Source: Anastrepha obliqua (lineage: Eukaryota > Arthropoda > Insecta > Diptera > Tephritidae). From it: a stretch of DNA of 64,000 nucleotides. The DNA lies in assembly GCF_027943255.1 (NCBI RefSeq), contig NC_072894.1:53137601-53201600 (forward strand), read 5' to 3'. Every line of letters begins with the position of its first letter. Position 1 is the stretch's first letter. The notes under the pieces were generated by a model. That model had not been told where the DNA came from and did not search any database. It saw nothing but the letters and a program-made list of their open reading frames with translations. The translations under genes were made by a program, and so were the position numbers. Below are positions 12,164 through 22,056 of this stretch, in pieces.

Positions 12164-13545
12164 TCTATACTAATATTATAAAGAGGAAAACTTTGTTTGT
12201 TTGGTTGTAATGAATAGGCTCAAAAACTACTGGACCGATTTTAAAAATTCTTTCACCATTCGAAAGCTACAAGCAGGATTATATTTTATTTTGGAAATAG
12301 GGCTCGAGATATAGGTCAAAACGTGGACCCGGGTAACCTTCGGATGTGTATGTACAATATGGGTATCAAATGAAAGCTGTTGATAAGTGTTTTAATACGG
12401 GGTAATTTTCATACCTATTGATGACTAGGGTCTCGAAATATATGCCAAAACGTGGACCCGCCGTGTCTTTGAACCGAATTAAACCAAACTTACACACATT
12501 GTTAAGTAGATATTGAAGATGATTTCCGTATAGTTTGAATACCTATTGGTAGATAGGGTCTCGAGATATAGGTCAAAACGTTGACCCGGGTAACCTTCGG
12601 ATGTGTATGTACAATATGGGTATCAAATGGAAGCTGTTGGTGAATGCTTTAGTTCAGAGTATTTCCATCCGTTCCGTGACTAGGGTCTCGAGATAGAGAC
12701 CAAAACGTGGACCCTAGAATGTGTTTGTACAATATGGATATCAAATGAAAGCTGTTGATAAGTGTTTTAATACGGGGTAATTTTCATACCTATTGATGAC
12801 TAGGGTCTCGAAATATATGCCAAAACGTGGACCCGCCGTGTCTTTGAACCGAATTAAACCAAACTTACACACATTGTTAAGTAGGTATTGAAGATGATTT
12901 CCGTATAGTTTGAATACCTATTGGTAGATAGGATCTCGAGATATAGGTCAAAACGTTGACCCGGGTAACTTTCGGATGTGTATGTACAATATGGGTATCA
13001 AATGGAAGCTGTTGGTGAATGCTTTAGTTCAGAGTATTTCCATCTGCTCCGTGACTAGGGTCTCGAGATAGAGACCAAAACGTGGACCCTAGAATGTGTT
13101 TGTACAATATGGATATCAAATGAAAGCTGTTGATAAGTGTTTTAATACGGGGTAATTTTCATACCTATTGATGACTAGGGTCTCGAAATATATGTCAAAA
13201 CGTGGACCCGCCGTGTCTTTGAACCGAATTAAACCAAACTTACACACATTGTTAAGTAGGTATTGAAGATGATTTCCGTATAGTTTGAATACCTATTGGT
13301 AGATAGGGTCTCAAGATATAGGTGAAAACGTGGACCCGGGTAACCTTCGGACGTGTATGTACAATATGGGTATCAAATGAAAGCTGTTGGTGAATGCTTT
13401 AGTACAGAGTATTTTTCATGCCGCTCCGTGACTGGGGTCTCAAGATATAGGTCAAAACGTGGACCCGGGTAACCTTTGGTTGTGTATGTACAATATGGGT
13501 ATCAAATGAAAGCTGTTGATAAGTGCTTTAATACGGGGTAATTTG
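12164..13545 (+). mobile_element. Helitron-type 5' end followed by a satellite array
   Basis: The sequence TCTATACTAATATTATAAAG, preceded by A, matches the 5' terminus of arthropod Helitrons. It is followed by the common block AATAGGCTCAAAAACTACTG. From about 12290 come repeated units containing GGTCTCGAGATATAGGTC, ACGTGGACCCGGGTAACC and TGTACAATATGGGTATCAAA. These repeat at roughly 100 bp, with a higher-order period of about 400 bp. No CTAG 3' end follows; the array runs straight into the (TTATG)n tract, so this copy is truncated. Confidence 0.75.
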
Positions 13546-14180
13546 TTATGTTATGTAATGTAATGTTATGTTATGGTATGTTATGTTATGTTATGTTATG
13601 TTATGTTATGTTATGTTATGTTATGTTATGTTATGTTATGTTATGTTATGTTATGTTATGTTATGTTATGTTATGTTATGTTATGTTATGTTATGTTATG
13701 TTATGTTATGTTATGTTATGTTATGTTATGTTATGTTATGTTATGTTATGTTATGTTATGTTATGTTATGTTATGTTATGTTATGTTATGTTATGTTATG
13801 TTATGTTATGTTATGTTATGTTATGTTATGTTATGTTATGTTATGTTATGTTATGTTATGTTATGTTATGTTATGTTATGTTATGTTATGTTATGTTATG
13901 TTATGTTATGTTATGTTATGTTATGTTATGTTATGTTATGTTATGTTATGTTATGTTATGTTATGTTATGTTATGTTATGTTATGTTATGTTATGTTATG
14001 TTATGTTATGTTATGTTATGTTATGTTATGTTATGTTATGTTATGTTATGTTATGTTATGTTATGTTATGTTATGTTATGTTATGTTATGTTATGTTATG
14101 TTATGTTATGTTATGTTATGTTATGTTATGTTATGTTATGTTATGTTATGTTATGTTATGTTATGTTATGTTATGTTATG
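13546..14180 (+). repeat. (TTATG)n pentanucleotide microsatellite, ~125 copies
   Basis: A few imperfect units at 13546-13576 lead into about 600 bp of TTATG without interruption, ending at about 14180 with degenerate units to 14200. Because five is not divisible by three, all three frames stay open and give meaningless MLCYV repeats. Length may be inexact if the assembly collapsed or expanded the tract. Confidence 0.97.
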
Positions 14181-14351
14181 TTAAAGTATATTATGTTATG
14201 TTAATGTTAACTCATTCTCTATATCCATACAAAATATCTATCAAACAAATAAAATTAAAATTTTCTTTTGAAAATGCAACCATTCAATCAGTATTTTCTT
14301 ATGACGTTATCACGTTAAGCTATCGTCAGTAAACCGACTTTACAGACAACC

Positions 14352-15090
14352 TCTTTTTTTCAATTACATTAAAAAAAAAACGATTTAAAAAAAAAAATGT
14401 ATAAAAAAAAGTTTGCGCCGGGAATTGAACTCGAGTCTAACATGTGGCGAGGAAAAATAGGCGGTGCGTTTATTTCTTCGACTGTTTACTTTTTTACCAT
14501 TTTGTTACTTTTGAAATGATAAGCGGATACATAAAATTTATTAAAAATTTTTTTACGATTACATTAAAAAAAAAAATTTAAAAACGAAAAAAAAAAATTT
14601 GCACCGAGAATTGATGGCAAGTCACGTGGGGAGGATAAATACATTAAACTAATTAAATTTTTACTATTTTTGTATTTTTTGAAATAATAAGCGAATACGT
14701 AAAATTTATTACATAATTTTTTTTAATTACATAAAAAAAACGAATTTAAAAAAAAAAATTAATAAAAAAAGGTTTGCACTGGGAATTGAAATCGAGTCTA
14801 ACATGTGGCGAGGAAAAATAGGCGGTGCATTTATTTCTTCGACTGCTTATTTTTTTACCATTTTGTTACTTTTGAAATGATAAATAAGCGGATACATAAA
14901 ATTTATTAAAAAATTTTTACGATTACATTAAAAAAAACACATTTAAAAAAAAAAAAAAAATTGGCGCCGAGAATTGATGCCGAGTCACATGAGGAGGATA
15001 AATACGCAGTGCGTTTATTTCTGCGCCTGCGTTGTGAACCAAGGTTTTGTGCATGCGCGCGACGCGAATTAATTTTAATAAAGTTCTGAA
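14352..15090 (-). repeat. Array of four tRNA-like modules
   Basis: Four units of about 180 bp each have a poly-A/T tract followed by GCRCCGRGAATTGA, then GAGTC, ACATG, GAGGA and GTGCGTTTATTTCT. They begin near 14412, 14595, 14772 and 14960. On the minus strand the first reads GAGTTCAATTCCCGGCGC, close to a tRNA T-arm with B box. The A-box side is weak. The same array occurs at 38620-39320, and a single diverged copy lies inverted at 7600-7740. A tRNA-derived SINE origin is an inference. Confidence 0.55.
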
Positions 15091-15399
15091 AGTAATTCAT
15101 GAAGTTTTTCATTACATACATTCATAAATGAACGTATACTCTATATGTACATAAATGATGGTATATGACAAGATACATACATAATATGTATGTACATGTC
15201 AATAGGAGGTATTTGCATTAAGAAAAAAAAATGGTTTAAGATAAATCAACACTTATTTTATATTGTATGTCAATTTATAGTTTATGTATTCGACAGCATT
15301 TACATACATATGTAGGTATGTACATTTGTATATGAAAAACAATAATGCACAAGCGCAAGAACATCATCTTTCTTTCATACATATGTATGTATGTACATA
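15091..15399 (+). repeat. Dispersed repeat flanking the Tc1 insertion
   Basis: Reverse copy of roughly 7310-7600 and direct copy of 39345-39640. It is interrupted at the TA 15398-15399 by the Tc1-type transposon and continues at 17084. No coding sequence. Confidence 0.75.
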
Positions 15400-17081
15400 C
15401 AGTGGCTCAATAAAGAACTCGGACAAACCTTAGTTAAAACTTTGTATAAAAAACACTGCTAAAATAAAGGCAATTTGAAACAATATTTTTCGATTTCTAA
15501 ATGCTTTATTTATATAATTTAAGAAATAACAAAAACATAAGATAAGTCGTGTGCACTTCTTTTACAATAACAAAAAACTTTCAAAATGAGGAGAATTCAC
15601 GCCAAAAAAGAACTCAGACATGGAAATTAATTTTACTTTAAAAGCCAATAAAACTAAAAAATGATATTTTGTGGGAAACCCTTTGGATTAAATAACAGCA
15701 TTTAGTCGTTTCGGCATTGACTCCACCAAATTTCTGCAAACGGAAGGATCAATTTTAGGCCATTCGTCCTTAAGAGCAGCTTCGAGATCCTTTTTGTTTG
15801 AAATTTTGTGAGTTTTGAGTTTATTCTCCAAATGCGCCCATAAATGCTCAATGACGTTTATATCAGGGGACTGTGGTGGAGTTTCGAGCACTTTCGGGCA
15901 GTTATACATCAACCACAAGCGACCTTCAAGCGCCTTATGCTTGGGGTCATTGTCTTGGTAAAAATAAAGTTGTTCCTTTATACCCAATTTTTCAGCACTT
16001 TGAATTAAATTTCTTTTTAAAATTGATAGATATTGCTTGTGATCCATTATGCCATCAACAAAAAAAAGATTTCCGGGTCCGGAGGCGGACATACATCCCC
16101 AAACCATCACTGAACCGCCACCGTGTTTAACAGTGGCACGCAGGTTTTTCTCTTTCAGCTCCTCATTTGGCTTCCTCCATACATACGACTGCCCATCTGA
16201 TCTGAATATGTTGTATTTGCTTTCGTCGCAAAATATCACATCTTTCCAGAATTCAATGTCCTTATTTTTATAGGCTTTTGCAAAATTAATTCGTTTGTTT
16301 TTATTTTCCTTACTAATGTTGGTTTTTTTTCTTGCGACTCTGCATTAAGGTAGTTTTTTCTTAGAATTAATCGCAAAGTTTCTGGATTGCAGTCAATTTC
16401 AAGATGTTCTTTAACTTGTGTTGTAAGTTTTGGAGCACTTAAATGAGGATTTGCTCTGACTTGGTTTACTATCCACCGCTCGTTAGCGTCCGTAAAAAGC
16501 TCTGGCCGTCCTGATTTCACTTTGTTTTCTACAGATTTTGTTTCTTTAAAGCGTTTTATGGTGTCACATACAGTTGATCGCGGTCGATTTACAAGTTTGC
16601 CGATTTCACGCATGGTTTTTCCATTTTTTTGTTGCTCAATAATTATTATTTGCTCAAAAAATTATTTTTCGCACTTCCACCGAAGTTTGGCCACGTTGTC
16701 GACTCATTTAAAAAAAAGGAAAAAGAAAATGCGTACTTGACACAATTTTATTGACACAATTTACTTCCAAAACTGTCGATCGTTCCTCAATTAACTATAT
16801 ATAATTTAAAAAATGGGATTCCCCCATTTAAACTGTCAGAAATTACGAAGTGATGCCAGATGTCCGAGTTCTTTTTTGGCGTGAATTCTCCTCATTTTGA
16901 AAGTTTTTTGTTATTGTAAAAGAAGTGTACACGACTTATCTTATGTTTTTGTTATTTCTTAAATTATATAAATAAAGCATTTAGAAATCGAAATATATCG
17001 TTTCAAATTGCCTTTATTTTAGCAGTGTTTTGTATACAAAATTTTAACTAAGGTTTGTCCGAGTTCTTTATTGAGCCACTG
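15400..17081 (-). mobile_element. Tc1-type DNA transposon, 1682 bp, TA duplication
   Basis: The ends CAGTGGCTCAATAAAG and its reverse complement are flanked by TA at 15398-15399 and 17082-17083. The inverted repeats are long, about 217 bp (15400-15616 and 16866-17081), with a few differences such as GTGCAC against GTACAC. The interior holds one minus-strand transposase gene. Long repeats with a TA target are standard for Tc1/mariner. Confidence 0.95.
15688..16706 (-). pseudogene. Tc1-family transposase (DD34E), frame-broken
   Basis: The likely start is the ATG at 16706-16704 (MSRQRGQ). The N-terminal helix-turn-helix follows (MREIGKLVNRPRSTVCDTIK, then a SGRP linker). The catalytic part starts at 16239 with IFCDESKYN as first aspartate and has YQDNDPKHK as second. 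PPQSPDINVIEHLW supplies the glutamate 34 residues later, giving DD34E. Two one-base slips break the frame, at the A6 run 16656-16661 and the T8 run 16323-16330. Apart from these the gene is full length (about 340 codons). Confidence 0.93.
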
Positions 17082-17083
17082 TA

Positions 17084-17498
17084 TGTATGTATGCCCAATA
17101 ACCTTGACTTATGTATGTACACATGTCACAGCACATCACATTCTTACAAGAAATCAAATACACATACGCACTAGTGAACGGGTTTCTTCCTAACAAGTGC
17201 AAAAACAATTCTGCTCTATGTATGTATATATGTATACCCACTTTATGTCCTAGCATATATACATATGTACATATAGTATACGAGTATACCTACTTGCCTT
17301 CTAAACTTCCTACAAAATAATTGTATTCATATGTTACTACATCCATGCACATTCATACATTCATGCATATATGCGCGAGCACAGCGCTCCCTTCTTGCTT
17401 CCGTGTACTTTTGTCTTTCACCAGTCGATATTCCTAATATTGTACTTACAAAAACACAATACTTTGATAGACGCAAAAGCAACAGCAAGCACAACGCG
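17084..17498 (+). repeat. Dispersed repeat between the Tc1 and THAP insertions
   Basis: Reverse copy of about 6880-7300. Its last seven bases, CAACGCG (17492-17498), are duplicated at 21997-22003 beyond the THAP element, after which the same repeat continues to 22056. No coding sequence. Confidence 0.75.
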
Positions 17499-18139
17499 CA
17501 GAGAACGTTAAATATAGAGAAGTCTCAATGACTTAAATGGCAGCACTTTTCAGGGGTACTCGTTTTGCGCGCGTGGTACACAACAGCGACATTTTTCACA
17601 GAACGTTAACAGAAATATGCTCAACTGCAGAAATTTAACAGCTTTTGAGAATTAAGAGCTTGTTTTTTGGAAACTTTCCGTTTTGTGCCAAAGTTAGGTT
17701 ACAGGTGCTTTTTGTCTCTTTATTTGCATGAAAATTCATTTTTGAATTTGAATTGATTTTGCGTAATTTGCGCCAAAATTTCCATGTCAAACCAAAAGAG
17801 TCTAATGAACTTTAGTTTGAGAAAAACTTTTGATTGACGTCGCGCAATTTTCAAACGCTTTCGATTTTCCGAATTTTTTTAAACTTTTTCGATTTAAAAA
17901 TGAGCAGAACGTGTCGTGTGCGCGGGTGTTATTTAAAAAACAGTGAAGTGAAATTATTTTCTTTCCCACAGGACCCCATATTAGCAGACAAATGGAGGCA
18001 GAATTTGCATATTGCCAGGACGGAACATCTTCCACCCCACAACTCATTTGTGTGTGTAAAACACTTTGAGGCATGTGTTGTGGGGGGACAATGTTTGAAA
18101 AAGGGTGCCATCCCCACCCTTCGTTTAGGTAAGTTTTTG

Positions 18140-18228
18140 CGCAATACATAAGTAGGTATGTGTGTTTTTATATTTCGCTAAAGCGAACCTACAATAATAT
18201 CAAACACACATACCTACTGATGTATTGC
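18140..18228. repeat. Hairpin just inside the THAP-gene intron
   Basis: Arms of 27 bp (18140-18166 and 18202-18228) pair with one mismatch around AGTAGGTATGTGTGTTT. The hairpin starts 12 bases after the splice donor at 18129. Confidence 0.85.
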
Positions 18229-18306
18229 ATTCATTTGATATAATATTAGGGTGGATAGGTTTTATTGCATACATTTGATATAATATTAGGGTGGATAGGT
18301 TTTATT
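18227..18306 (+). repeat. Two 40-bp tandem repeats in the THAP-gene intron
   Basis: Two units of GCATNCATTTGATATAATAT followed by TAGGGTGGATAGGTTTTATT, differing by one base. Confidence 0.93.
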
Positions 18307-19649
18307 GAGGGTGAGGTTTGCTAACTGGTAGCATTAGAGTTTTGAGGCAGGAAAGTGGAGGAAGTTAAGAAATTTAAATTATTTTTGAATGTGTATGTGC
18401 ATATATTTCATAGAAAATAATTTTTTATTAATAACCATAATATTACAATACCCGTTGCTATGCCTTGTTGAATAAAATCAAAACAACCAATCAGAAAAAT
18501 ATCAAGCAAAATTATTTTTATTAATTTTCTATCTCAAACCGTTTTTGAACTTTGCATTTGAACAGCTTATGCGGATTATGAAGTCTAGAGTGTGCTATAA
18601 ATAGTGGGAAATAGGGAAAACTAAGAGTTTTTAGATTAAATTTAAGCAAATATTATTTATTTATTATTATTAAAGTCAAAACATACAACCGTAGGTTATT
18701 TTTACAATGATTGACCTTAAGAATAGTTTACATGAAAGGATTAACAGTAAAATCAAAATTTAAATTAAAATTACAGATAGTAGTAAAGATAAAGTATTAA
18801 AAGGAAAGTAAGGTAAAAATAGTAGTAGTAGGAGTAGGGACTAATATGAAGAGATTTAAAGTACATTCAGCAATATTCGATTATTAGTGATGAATGAGAA
18901 TGGTGGCGCGGCCTGGGGGCTGTGGGAAGGGATTTCCATAATAAAAACATGCCTATAACCTTCATTGAATTATTATACGTTTATATTATATTATAAAATA
19001 AATTTTGTTTAAAAGGGCACGACGATGACCCTACATACAGCTGTACAATTCCAAAGAAGCAACGGAGCTGTTGCGTGGTAGGATGCGTGGTGGAAAAGGG
19101 TCATACGTTGTACGAATTTCCTCGACGCGGAGAGGCTCGAAATAGTTGGGCCCTGGCTTGCAACGTGCAACCAGCAGATTCTGACAGGCTATATGTTTGT
19201 AAGCGCCACTTTAGTCCAGAGCAAGTAACTCGTTATAAAGTTTTAGATGGGGCTGTTCCATCTTTAAGATTAGAGCCAGTTACTAGAAGTCGCTCACCTA
19301 GTACTGGCTCTGATTGGGTTTGCCCGCCCGTTACTAAAGTGTACGTAAATCGTACAGTAGGTGTAGGTGTAGCAAATGATCTCACGTTAGAAGAATTCGC
19401 AAAATATTCCATGCTAGAGGAAACAAGGCAGGTACCCAAAAACAAAAACATCTGTGAGGACTTAGAAATCACAAGCAGTAGCGAACGATTTGCTCAGGCT
19501 GCTCGTTATTATCGGAGCAATGAAATAAAATTAAAAAAAAGAATTCAAGAGTTAGAAGCAGAAAATGAGAAGCTACTGCAAAAATATAAATATTTGTGTA
19601 CTCGTGCAGTTCTTGCGGAAGAAACTTCAAGCAGTGATACCTATTCTTT

Positions 19650-19786
19650 TATTTCAGGGTTTTTCCACTTTTCTATATTTCAGGTTTTTTTATTTATATA
19701 TTTTACAGGTATTTTCCGTTTCAGGTTTTTTCTATTTTTTAGTCTATTTTACAGGTTTCTTTTTTATTTTTTCTTCTCTTTCAGCT
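19650..19786 (+). promoter_or_regulatory. Cluster of consecutive 3' splice-site-like tracts
   Basis: At least six polypyrimidine runs ending in CAG or TAG follow one another (TATTTCAGG, TATATTTCAGG, ATTTTACAGG, CGTTTCAGG, TTTTTTAG, TTTTACAGG, CTCTTTCAG). They lie directly after the coiled-coil coding part. They look like repeated acceptor sites of a lost downstream exon; the function is inferred. Confidence 0.5.
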
Positions 19787-21847
19787 AGCATCCGAGCCTA
19801 GATTTTTAAAGCACTACAATTTTTTCTTAATCATGATGGATTGAGAGTAGTGTTTTAAAAATCAGGTAAATCGCAATGACTTAATCGATGTCAATATCGA
19901 AGTCGGGTGAGAAATTGTTGTAGTATGAGAACAATTTCGTAATTCGTGCTTTAACAATTTTATATATTTTTTTTTTCATTTCAGGAAATGTAAATACCTA
20001 TTATTTATAGCATTGTAATATATATACATATACATATACATATAAGATTACTTAAATTTCTGTGAATAAAAATAAAAAATTAAAATTAAAAAAACTAGTA
20101 TTTCATTTTCTTAAGGATAATAATATTTATTTGGTAAGAGGAACTTAAAGAAACGTATACCAATAATATAATTCGACAGGATTTCATTACAATATCAATA
20201 TATTCGTTCAGCTCAATAAAATAAATATCTGCATATGAAAAATCGTTCCTATGGACGTGCAAAAGCAAACACACATATATAGTACATAAATACATGCATA
20301 CAAACTGCCATAGACATAATATTTCGATTTGCTATTGCTGTCGAGAATTTAGAACACATATTTACATACATATATTGATGCATATATATGTACGGAGCCG
20401 CGGCCACTCGACTTCACAAAATTGAAGATTTACCAAATATTGGCAAATAATTCAACGCGAAATATTACAATATTGACTATTTTCGAATTGGCGAGAAAAT
20501 TGGCATATGGGCATATGAGCATATGAGCTCGAACTTAGTGTTATAGAATATTTTGGATTTTTCAGCGTCGTTGCGACTAAAAAAATCTGACCGCTGCGAC
20601 TGCGCCTATGAATGTATTTTGTTCTTGCAGTCGCTCGGCTTATAATTTTAGCTTTGGAAACATACGCGTGCAGAGGCATAAAGCCAGTGCTTTGTGTGTG
20701 CTGTTGTATGTACATACATATGTATGTATATACTAATAAGCATAGTTTTGCTGGGAGTCGAGAATGTATGTATATGTATGTACGGACATACATACAATAG
20801 GGCATCAATATGCCAATACGTGAGGTAGGTCATGGTTGCTTCAGTACATTGAACTTTTGCTTAATTGTTTCTTACATGTGTATGCATACATGTACATACA
20901 TATGTTTGTAGTAAGAAACAGTTTAAACAGATTTTGTTACTAATCCAAATATACATACGTACGGTAACATACGAATATGCTTTTTTATCCTATAAAATAT
21001 GTAAATATGGAGGATATCTTGGGTTTGTTAAAATTATTCTTTTATTTATTTTGTATATCAAAACTTGTATACAAACCGTGCTTGTATACCTCCTGCAATA
21101 GGATGTGGATGAAAAATTACAGAACGGAAATAAAAACGTAATGCCTCAAATGCCTTGCAAAATGCTGTCGGTCAATTTTATTTCAAACAAATGTATGTAT
21201 AACAATGCCCAATTTCTTTTTGTCCAAAAATAGCAAATATATATGTATATGCAAATACATACGTTTCTTTGAAGTTTTCTTTTATTTATTTTAAATTTCA
21301 AAGTTTTATACTATCTATAAAATGCATACATATATTATTCCAAGTAATAAATCTCAATTGAAAAAAATTTCGTTTGCAAAGGAACAAATGCATGCATATT
21401 CAAATGTAAATATGATACATATGTAACACTATAAGAATTCAAGATCCAATTGAACTTTTGCACAAGCATAGCTAACATAATACATATACATATGTATGTA
21501 TATATTGATATACATATACATATTTACATACATATGTATGTCAAAATACCAAAGCACTTGTATGTAAAAATTTTCATCAAATTTGTATAGTTTTCAATTT
21601 ACTAAAATGCACATACCAAGATGTGAGAGGTCGTTTTATAGTGCATTTTTTTAAATTAAATCAAAATATTAAAGTTACTTTGATTTGAAATGTTGGCGCA
21701 TATAATAAATATTCAAATTATTCATCAATAATCATTTAGTTGAATAAATTTTCATTCATCAAGGGAACATATGTAGAAATGAACAAGCAAATTCTTTGCA
21801 AAATGCCGTCGGCTAATCGTCAATTTGATTTTCTACAGAAGCAAAAG

Positions 21848-21863
21848 CAGAGAACGTTCTCTG
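21848..21863. repeat. Perfect 16-bp palindrome CAGAGAACGTTCTCTG
   Basis: Equals eight terminal bases of the THAP-element family joined to their reverse complement. It lies inside the 3' part of the THAP element. The corresponding place in related copies (near 26045) lacks it. See findings. Confidence 0.9.
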
Positions 21864-22056
21864 TGTGCAGAGCCAATATAGGAAGAGAGAATTCACTGCA
21901 ATCAGCTCTGTTAAACCCCGGCCGCGGTTAGACTTCATTTTTGACAATTCACACCATTCGTAGCTCGTGAGACTTCTCTATATTTAACGTTCTCTGCAAC
22001 GCGCTTTGCCACCACACATTCTAAAATGTTCTAGAACACAACAAAAACACATACCT

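Larger units (their letters stand above)
8064..14351. mobile_element. Composite insertion with Helentron/DINE-like layout
   Basis: By comparison with 38590-38640, the dispersed repeat is interrupted between about 8063 and 14352. Near each edge is a short inverted motif: GACGTGATAACGTC at 8068-8081 and GACGTTATCACGTT at 14303-14316 (13 of 14 bases pair). Inside are a 49-bp minisatellite and long tandem arrays. Subterminal inverted repeats plus an internal satellite are typical of non-autonomous Helentrons (DINE elements). The class is inferred. The Sola2 transposon and a Helitron fragment are nested within. Confidence 0.4.
17900..19788 (+). pseudogene. Two-THAP-domain transposase-like gene, catalytic part lost
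   Basis: Exon 1 runs from the ATG at 17900 to 18128. It encodes a complete THAP zinc finger with C-x4-C at the start (MSRTCRVRGC), CVKH for the second pair, and the closing AIPTLRL. A strong donor GTAAGT follows at 18129. An acceptor at 19014-19015 opens exon 2 in phase with no frame loss. Exon 2 carries a second THAP (RSCCVVGC, CKRHFSPEQ, AVPSLRL) and then a charged coiled coil (LKKRIQELEAENEKLLQKYK). THAP domains bind transposon ends in P-type transposases. The frame then dissolves into phenylalanine-rich intron-like sequence and stops at 19786-19788. No RNase H-fold residues follow. A domesticated THAP gene is less likely, because it lies between precise transposon ends. Confidence 0.8.
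17499..21996 (+). mobile_element. THAP-bearing DNA transposon (P-superfamily-like), 4498 bp
   Basis: Both ends begin CAGAGAACGTTAAATATAG inward and share about 29 bp of inverted repeat. The insertion is flanked by the exact 7-bp duplication CAACGCG. The left half holds a spliced gene with two THAP domains. The right half (about 19800-21996) is non-coding and shared with the derivatives at 22057-26740 and 38345-45993. The 5' end resembles their 'B' end (GACTT...AGGGGTACTCG). The 3' end is their 'A' end (CATTCGTAGCTCGTGAG). THAP plus coiled coil suggests the P superfamily. The catalytic exons are missing, so this copy is not autonomous as written. Confidence 0.85.

Noticed and set aside
13548..14332. 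Three overlapping long open frames of MLCYV repeats
   Set aside because: Pure consequence of the TTATG pentamer, which has no stop in any plus-strand frame.
17900..19650. Domesticated host THAP gene
   Set aside because: Lies between exact transposon ends with a target duplication and loses its frame after the coiled coil.
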